DNA from: a virus
Direction: 5' to 3' (one strand)
Virus record (IMG/VR): IMGVR_UViG_3300006350_000011
Location: 1 to 35,157 of that record
Length of the DNA stretch: 35,157 nucleotides
Each line of letters opens with the position of its first letter. Position 1 is the first letter of the stretch. The notes under the pieces are model-generated. The model was not told the origin of the DNA and ran no database searches. It was given only the letters and a program-made list of their open reading frames with translations. The position numbers and the translations under genes were made by a program. Shown piece by piece: positions 28,887 through 35,157 of this stretch.

Positions 28887-31800
28887 TTACAACTGTTCTA
28901 CGTAGGTTATATTAATGGTTACATCAATGTTAGTACCATCTAATGCTCTTCCCGTTACAAATACTGCTTCAGTATTCACAATATCAGGAGTAATGACTTT
29001 TCTATCAAATCCGAAGATGTCAGTCAGATCAAACATTTTTGTCTCATCATTAATATATAGAGTCGTCATTGTATTTCCAGGTCTTAGTAATGATTCTGCC
29101 TGTCTATCAACTTGAGAAGATGATAATCTATTTACCTGTGTAAATGCAGGAGGTACTAATTCATCTATACCTGATGGTGTTTGAGATATACTACCATTAC
29201 CATTAACATCTAATTCACCTGTTTGATTATTAGTACCAGCATTATATGTACCAGAATTAACACCATCAATTTGATTAATCTTCCATTGTGGATTCTTAGT
29301 AGATACATCACCTAGTAAATTAATATCATGTATTTCTCCAGAATATACTACAGAGGAATCATATAATTCCATGAATGCATATAGTGGGAATGCATCAAAC
29401 TCAAATACGCCAGTACCACCAATACCTGGAGTATAACTATTTGGTGTATCATATCTTCCTGTACCATCTGCTATCTGTTGGAACCATGCTCTCATCGTTA
29501 CACTGTTATATCCAACAGAGAATTGTGTTCCTATTCCAGCAGATACACTACCAGTACCAGTAGAAGTAAACTTAGCATCAGATAATGGTGTTGTTACTTC
29601 AGTACCATCACTTACTTTAAATAATTTAATTGGTATTGTATAATAAGTAGTTTGGTTTCCACCTGTTGGTGTATTTGTATATGTTTGTTGTTCTCCTGCA
29701 AATCTTATAAACACCTCAGTTTCATAATCAGCAGCATTACCATCATTATCTACAAACACTGATTTAATGAATACATTGTTTGCAAATACAGCTAACTGAC
29801 CATTTTCAGGACTCTTATTTCCAGTATATATTGGTGCTTCAGATTGTAAGAAATAAGTTGACTTAGCGAGATAAGGAGCAATAGTTGTATTATCTAAATT
29901 TGACCATCTTGGTTCAGCACCATTATTAGGATTAATAGTTCCTAATTCTGTTGCTGTTCTTTCAATACATGTAACAGTTGATGGATCATTCTTATCAAGT
30001 TTTATCTCTGAACAATATCCACTGTAACTACCTTTAGGATTACCTATTCTAAAATCTTGATAGAAAGGATGTATTCTTCCAAACCAACCTTCACCTTGTT
30101 CTAATCCTCTATAAGAAATTTCTTGGTTATATTGATGATAATCAAGATAAACATATTCAGATTCTGGTAGAACAGTAACATTAACTACTGAACCATTTCT
30201 TAGTTCTGTAAGAGGTTGAGTCCAATTAGTGTCTGCTTTTAACCATCCTGTTAATTCACCTGTAAGAGCATTATATTGTGGTCTATGTGGAGTGAATCCC
30301 ATTCTCCAATTAGCTTTCTGACCACCACTTTCTTGTGGAACTGGATTTAAGAATTTAAAATATGATATAGGTCCTGATACTGCATTAGGTGATGCAGCTA
30401 TCATACTCTTTTGTGATAATCTAACATCAAATGTACCACTAGTACCAAAGAATTCTGCTGGTGGGAATGGCTCAGTATCTTGATTAGCAATGATTTTAGT
30501 TGGATCTAATTTTCTAGCATATTTTAATTCATGTCTATCACCTTGTACATACATTAACATATCAACTGAAGAACCAGTTATAGCATTACTTGCTGCACCT
30601 AAATTATTACCAATATAAGTATTCCAAATCTTCTCATATATTACTTTTGCTTTATAATCTCCTACATCTAAATTAGCAGCTGCTCTAGTTAGTTCATCTA
30701 CAATAAAGACAGGTTGTACTGTTACTGTTGCACCATTTGGTATTCCATTACCAGATTGATCTCCTTGTGGTTGATCCATTGTAAGATCATAATTATTTCC
30801 ATTTGCAACTATTGATAATATTTTACCACCAACAATATTATCAGCATTTACATTACCATTATAACTACCCAGAACAACATCACCAGTTCTAATTAAATTA
30901 ATAAAACCACTATCTACAGTAATTACTGTACCTGTATCTGCAGTAGGAGCTTGTGTTGTAAAAGTAAGTGGTTCTAATATTAGAGTATCAAATGTTCCAT
31001 CAGGATCTATTTTCTTTAATCTACGTATTTGACCATTTTGATTTGCTGTAATATTTGGCATATAAACAAATCCATTACCTCTACATGCTGTACATTTAGT
31101 AAAGTTAAGTTCACAGAATCCATCTGCAGTGACTGATACTTGTTTTGGAATAATAATCTTCTTGTTAGGTATATCAACTCCTCCACCACTAGTAATATTA
31201 GTTTTAGGATATATTCCCATTAAAGTAGTATAATCACCAGAAGAACCTAATTGTTTAACATCTGATGTCTCAGAGTATACATTAACAGTACCTTCGTCAC
31301 CACCATCAATATACATTGAAGTACCATACTTATATAAAACTTGTGGTGATACTAGATCAGGTGCTTGCCCAGAACCTATTCTAACTTCATATTTAAATCT
31401 AAAGAATGGATCACCCATAGAAGGAACATCCAATTTGTTTTCAATAACGAACGTATGTACTACTACCCATCTTGCTTTACCATGTTCAACTGGGATATAT
31501 GCATACATTCTCAATCCAATAGCACCATACCAACCAAACTCAATCTTATACATGGTAATTTCGTCAGTGTTTAATAGATAACCACTTGGTCCGTTACCAT
31601 TTAAACTATCACCATTAAATTTCTCCTTACCGAGTTTAACCTCTTGCATAGTATAATTTGTACCTGCAATAGTTTTCTGATATGTTTGAACAAAACTAGG
31701 ATCTACCTGTCCTAGATCATCTGCTACTCCTAATTCTTGTAGCATCTTAGTGTCATAAGGTATATTAGATCTTCTTATAATATAGAAATTGGCACCTTCT

Positions 31801-33620
31801 CTTCTGAATACATACTCATCAAAATCATTAAAGATTCCCCATTCTCCATAGTTAGAACCTTCTGTCTTATCCATGAATGCTCTAGTACCATAAGTATACC
31901 CACTAATACGCCCTGGTTGGTACCTAAATGCCTGTCTGGACTGCAGTAAAGCATACTGACCCCCAACTGGACTATAACCAGGTACAAAGTCGTCTGAAGA
32001 GGGATTTTGAGATTGTGATGCTTCTTGGAATGGTTTATTAATCCATGTCTCTTTATATGGATTAAGAACCTGATGAGATCCTGGAGTACCTGTTTCAATA
32101 CTACCTGCATTTTCTCTTAAATCTAATCCAGTACCTCTTAAATCTAATCCAGTCAATGTAAATGAACCATTGATATCATACTTAACTGGTGTTGTGCCTG
32201 AACTGGTAGGATCATTATCTACAGGTATTGCAGCACCTTCTAATAAACTCTGAATATCTGCAAACTTAATATAATCTCCACTAACTGGATTAACTAATTC
32301 ATTACCAGCTACAATCTTTTGATAAGTTCTTGTCCATATATCAACTTGAAGATAATATCTATCTGGATCATCATTATAATATAATCCATTATAATATGTT
32401 TTATCATCCCATAAATTTACAGCTGGGAGAAATCTTGTAAGTAATTGTCCATACTTATAGTAATTTGATTGAGGACTATCTGAAGGTACTTCACTATCTC
32501 TTAGAAATCTAAAGTATTCCCATAATGACTTACCTAATTTGCAGAAGTTAATCCACTTTGGCCAACCAGTTGGGCTATACAATCCGAGAGTATCATTACC
32601 TTGAGCATCAAAGTTTTGTACTAATGGTGGATATGGAAAAGTATATGGAACAGGGTATGTAGATATCTTTAATGCTCCTTCATTCTTCTCTTCAGAAATA
32701 GTTGCTGCATATCTTCTCTCACCATTTTCTGTTGGTCTATTAGACCATTCAGTAGGTCCTGTGGGAGGATTATCTGTATAGAATACAAACTCATCACTAT
32801 TAAAACCATATGTAGATACATTAGAAAATAATGATAGCTGTGTCTCAGCTCTGTCAATACCTAGTAATGTACTACTAACTTCTGATGTAGATGGAAATAC
32901 TTCTTCTATCTTCCATGTACCAGTTCTTTCTTTTGTTATTAATCTTCTAATATATGTAACTTCACGTGTTGGAGTTTCAGTACTTGGATCTGTACTTAGA
33001 TTGAATTGAATCTCAAAATTACCACTAGTATTATCTGAAGAGTAATCATATATTACTGTACCTAATGAATCTCTTATAACACTAAGACCAGATGTTGCTG
33101 GTATTTCATGAACACTTTCAACTATAAATGTTTCAAATTTATGTCCATCAGGTAAACCTGGAGTTGATGGATCATCATCGAGATCTTCAAGTAATGGATC
33201 ACCTGTTGCTATTTGAATTCTTGACCCTTTAAATATTGCTCTCCATGTAGGATCTGGGTTAAAGACCTTTACATAGGCATCTTTCTTAAAATCTGGTGTT
33301 CTACTAGAATCTGATTTCTTGACTTCAAAAGTATTACCAAATACTATAGTATAAAAATTAGATACTAATCTAACTTCATCTGGTACAACAACTGAAACTG
33401 CTTTCTCAGATGTTAATTCACTAGTAACAAATCCTTCTACTTCGGTAATAAGATCATTACCAGCTTCGTCTGTTAATTGTGAACCCTCAACGTCTTGAAG
33501 AACAACTGCTAGATCTCTCTTAGCAGCTGCCCTCTTATCATATCCGATTTTAACATCAAGTGAATTACCTTTTAAACTTTCACCTGAAAACGTTTGTTCG
33601 TTATCAATGTTATCTGGCAC
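28887..33620 (-). CDS. giant virion protein (1577 aa), GTG start
   Basis: GTG start with GGGAGG about ten bases upstream. Residues 1-150 have charged helical and beta sequence (LKGNSLDVKIGYDKRAAAKR). Near residue 490-505 a short tandem repeat TGLDLRGTGLDLREN is matched by an 18-nt DNA duplication at about 32113-32153. At about 689 begins TMYKIEFGWYGAIGLRMYAY then KARWVVVHTFVIENKLDVPS and MYIDGGDEGTVNVY, a domain shared with the next upstream gene. Close to 1468 there is one EF-hand-like loop DVNGNGSIS. The protein is the largest in the window, and I regard it as a baseplate or fibre-associated structural protein. Confidence 0.8.
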   Translation of the reverse strand: MPDNIDNEQTFSGESLKGNSLDVKIGYDKRAAAKRDLAVVLQDVEGSQLTDEAGNDLITEVEGFVTSELTSEKAVSVVVPDEVRLVSNFYTIVFGNTFEVKKSDSSRTPDFKKDAYVKVFNPDPTWRAIFKGSRIQIATGDPLLEDLDDDPSTPGLPDGHKFETFIVESVHEIPATSGLSVIRDSLGTVIYDYSSDNTSGNFEIQFNLSTDPSTETPTREVTYIRRLITKERTGTWKIEEVFPSTSEVSSTLLGIDRAETQLSLFSNVSTYGFNSDEFVFYTDNPPTGPTEWSNRPTENGERRYAATISEEKNEGALKISTYPVPYTFPYPPLVQNFDAQGNDTLGLYSPTGWPKWINFCKLGKSLWEYFRFLRDSEVPSDSPQSNYYKYGQLLTRFLPAVNLWDDKTYYNGLYYNDDPDRYYLQVDIWTRTYQKIVAGNELVNPVSGDYIKFADIQSLLEGAAIPVDNDPTSSGTTPVKYDINGSFTLTGLDLRGTGLDLRENAGSIETGTPGSHQVLNPYKETWINKPFQEASQSQNPSSDDFVPGYSPVGGQYALLQSRQAFRYQPGRISGYTYGTRAFMDKTEGSNYGEWGIFNDFDEYVFRREGANFYIIRRSNIPYDTKMLQELGVADDLGQVDPSFVQTYQKTIAGTNYTMQEVKLGKEKFNGDSLNGNGPSGYLLNTDEITMYKIEFGWYGAIGLRMYAYIPVEHGKARWVVVHTFVIENKLDVPSMGDPFFRFKYEVRIGSGQAPDLVSPQVLYKYGTSMYIDGGDEGTVNVYSETSDVKQLGSSGDYTTLMGIYPKTNITSGGGVDIPNKKIIIPKQVSVTADGFCELNFTKCTACRGNGFVYMPNITANQNGQIRRLKKIDPDGTFDTLILEPLTFTTQAPTADTGTVITVDSGFINLIRTGDVVLGSYNGNVNADNIVGGKILSIVANGNNYDLTMDQPQGDQSGNGIPNGATVTVQPVFIVDELTRAAANLDVGDYKAKVIYEKIWNTYIGNNLGAASNAITGSSVDMLMYVQGDRHELKYARKLDPTKIIANQDTEPFPPAEFFGTSGTFDVRLSQKSMIAASPNAVSGPISYFKFLNPVPQESGGQKANWRMGFTPHRPQYNALTGELTGWLKADTNWTQPLTELRNGSVVNVTVLPESEYVYLDYHQYNQEISYRGLEQGEGWFGRIHPFYQDFRIGNPKGSYSGYCSEIKLDKNDPSTVTCIERTATELGTINPNNGAEPRWSNLDNTTIAPYLAKSTYFLQSEAPIYTGNKSPENGQLAVFANNVFIKSVFVDNDGNAADYETEVFIRFAGEQQTYTNTPTGGNQTTYYTIPIKLFKVSDGTEVTTPLSDAKFTSTGTGSVSAGIGTQFSVGYNSVTMRAWFQQIADGTGRYDTPNSYTPGIGGTGVFEFDAFPLYAFMELYDSSVVYSGEIHDINLLGDVSTKNPQWKINQIDGVNSGTYNAGTNNQTGELDVNGNGSISQTPSGIDELVPPAFTQVNRLSSSQVDRQAESLLRPGNTMTTLYINDETKMFDLTDIFGFDRKVITPDIVNTEAVFVTGRALDGTNIDVTINITYVEQL

Positions 33621-33622
33621 AA

Positions 33623-35157
33623 TTACTGTTCCTCCCAGGTAATAGCAGCACTTATAGTTGTAGCAGCAGTACTTGAATTGTACGTGCTAGATTGACTTGC
33701 AACAACGAATAATGTTTCTACATCATCTGTCAATGGGAATGATAGATAATCTTTATTATAATCAAAGAATTGTTGAAGTGGGAACTGTTCGCCACTATTA
33801 GCTGGTGTAAACAGAGTCGTAATTTGTTGACCTGTACCAGGTATAGGTGTCCTCTGCTCAGTACTAATTGATATAGCAGAGAGTGCAGTTAGAGGAGTAT
33901 CAGAAGGTACGAATGAACTACCATCTATAGAGGTTGGGTTAGGTTCATAGAACTCTCCTGCCCTCAAGAAATCACCGTATATTAATAAATTAATATTTGT
34001 CTTCTCGTATGCATTGAACAGATAATTACCACTTGCAGATCGTTGTAGCAATCCAAATATAGTTATAATGTTAGAACTATCTCCATCATAGAATCCTCTA
34101 AAGTATCCATATGTTGACTGACCAGCTTCTAAGTAAGTTGAGTTATTAACATTGGTACTATTAAATATAGTTGGTTTACCAATAGATCCTATGTTAAGTG
34201 CATTTCCTATGCCATAAGTTGTAGTAAAGCTACCAGTAGGAGTATCTTGTGTCTGGAATACTGGACTCTTAAGAAGTTTAACAGTTGCATAACTTCCAGA
34301 GTTACCAATAGATAAACGAGTAGGATATACCTGTACTCTATTTCTAACACTATTAATTTCTTCTCTACACTTAAGACCAAGAAGTATCTTAGGTCTGTCT
34401 ATAACAAACTTAAATGTACCAGCAGCAGTAGAATCAATAACTTTGTTTAGATATACTTTTAAGTTACCAGTATCTACCCAAGTAACTTTAACTCCTGGTT
34501 CTCTGTTAGGAGTAATAACAGTAGCATTCATTAAGAAGGTTAAATCACCACTGACTGTCAAGTTATCCATAGTTGCAGGTATTATAAGATGTGGTTCTGG
34601 ATCTTGTGTAGTTCCAGCACCCTCATTATTACTTGCAAGTAATGATGCAGTAATTGTATTACCAAATACATCTGCTGTTGCAGGAGTTGCATAGTTGAAC
34701 AGACGAACTGTACCACGGTCACCTCCATCAATGTAGTATGAAGCACCATACTTGACTAAGTATTCAGATCTAGATGAAGAACCAGCAATGTAGTTCTGAT
34801 CTCGTGTATCATTCCTATAACCATAGGAGAATTGAGTACCACCACCATACACATAGTATGTGATAGGTAGAGTTGGGTTTCCTAATGAAGCAACCTTCAA
34901 CTGGTTAGATGCTCTTAGATGATGAACACGTACCCAACGTGCTTCTCCAGAATCTAATGGAACATATGCTAAGAACAGAGCACCAACAGCACCATACCAT
35001 GAGAATTCAATCTTGTACATGGTTACGTTCTCTGGATTCAGGTTCCAGTTAGATGTTCTAGTTGTGGCAGAATCTGTTGCTACATCTATAACCTTTTCAC
35101 CTGGGAAGTGATTAGATCCATCACTATAAACTACATCAGAATATAGTACGTTTGAAT
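33623..35157 (-). CDS. virion protein sharing the MYKIEF domain, N-terminus cut off
   Basis: The frame runs open through the right edge of the window: codons before the internal Met at 35020 read FPGEKVIDVATDSATTRTSN then WNLNPENVTMYKIEF, so the visible 511 residues are only the C-terminal part. The domain MYKIEFSWYGAVGALFLAYV, EARWVRVHHLRASNQLKVAS and YYIDGGDRGTVRLFNYATP is a paralogue of residues about 689-800 of the neighbour. The last third (QQFFDYNKDYLSFPLTDDVE, TTISAAITWEEQ) may be a terminal beta domain. The stop is two bases from the next GTG. Likely a tail-fibre or baseplate structural protein. Confidence 0.8.
   Translation of the reverse strand, partial: SNVLYSDVVYSDGSNHFPGEKVIDVATDSATTRTSNWNLNPENVTMYKIEFSWYGAVGALFLAYVPLDSGEARWVRVHHLRASNQLKVASLGNPTLPITYYVYGGGTQFSYGYRNDTRDQNYIAGSSSRSEYLVKYGASYYIDGGDRGTVRLFNYATPATADVFGNTITASLLASNNEGAGTTQDPEPHLIIPATMDNLTVSGDLTFLMNATVITPNREPGVKVTWVDTGNLKVYLNKVIDSTAAGTFKFVIDRPKILLGLKCREEINSVRNRVQVYPTRLSIGNSGSYATVKLLKSPVFQTQDTPTGSFTTTYGIGNALNIGSIGKPTIFNSTNVNNSTYLEAGQSTYGYFRGFYDGDSSNIITIFGLLQRSASGNYLFNAYEKTNINLLIYGDFLRAGEFYEPNPTSIDGSSFVPSDTPLTALSAISISTEQRTPIPGTGQQITTLFTPANSGEQFPLQQFFDYNKDYLSFPLTDDVETLFVVASQSSTYNSSTAATTISAAITWEEQ

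Overview
This AT-rich window looks like part of a marine T4-like myovirus genome, most probably a cyanophage infecting Prochlorococcus or Synechococcus. The evidence is a gp25 - gp6 - large wedge-protein baseplate block, a PAAR spike-tip gene, very large virion and fibre genes, T4-type late promoter octamers (TATAAATA and CATAAATA) ahead of a fibre gene, and dozens of tightly packed small genes typical of the hyperplastic regions of cyanophages. I see no integrase, transposase, tRNA or CRISPR array.

Layout. (1) 1-6.6 kb, minus strand: a partial giant baseplate protein with a YHYH domain, gp6, gp25 and two very small basic proteins. (2) 6.6-6.9 kb: about 220 nt with no large gene, carrying a strong sigma70-type promoter and a foldable RNA candidate. 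(3) 6.9-9.1 kb, minus: a tightly overlapping operon with a 2OG-Fe(II) oxygenase, the PAAR spike tip and several small, probably virion-linked proteins. (4) 9.2-18.4 kb, minus: about 30 small, presumably early host-takeover genes, including an Api92/YubB-like protein, an MGTRSRIG-family protein, an HNH endonuclease VII, membrane microproteins and a Cys-rich protein. (5) 18.4-35.2 kb: a small coiled-coil gene, then a 4.2-kb fibre-like gene on the plus strand, facing four very large minus-strand structural genes. These include a fibre with dockerin-like EF-hands, a leucine-rich-repeat protein, and two neighbours that share a paralogous domain.

Regulation is the most striking part. In region 4 and just beyond it, ten promoters share one architecture: a 22-bp imperfect dyad (GTGCCAGT-N6-ACTGTCAC on the transcribed strand), then 6-8 nt, a -35 hexamer, 16-18 nt and a -10 hexamer. 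Nine of the ten dyads overlap the stop codon of the preceding gene, and several promoters have the previous gene's intrinsic terminator built into the -35/-10 spacer. This resembles the promoter-stem-loop cassettes of T4-type phages, or a phage regulon with an operator centred near -54. A second unusual element at 15.5-15.7 kb is a non-coding stretch with five exact TTTTCCACA boxes, the cyanobacterial DnaA-box sequence, beside an AT-rich tract. It could be a replication origin or a DnaA sink.

All calls come from reading the sequence and translations. No database search was run, so family names are recognitions from motif memory and the operator, origin and RNA are inferences.
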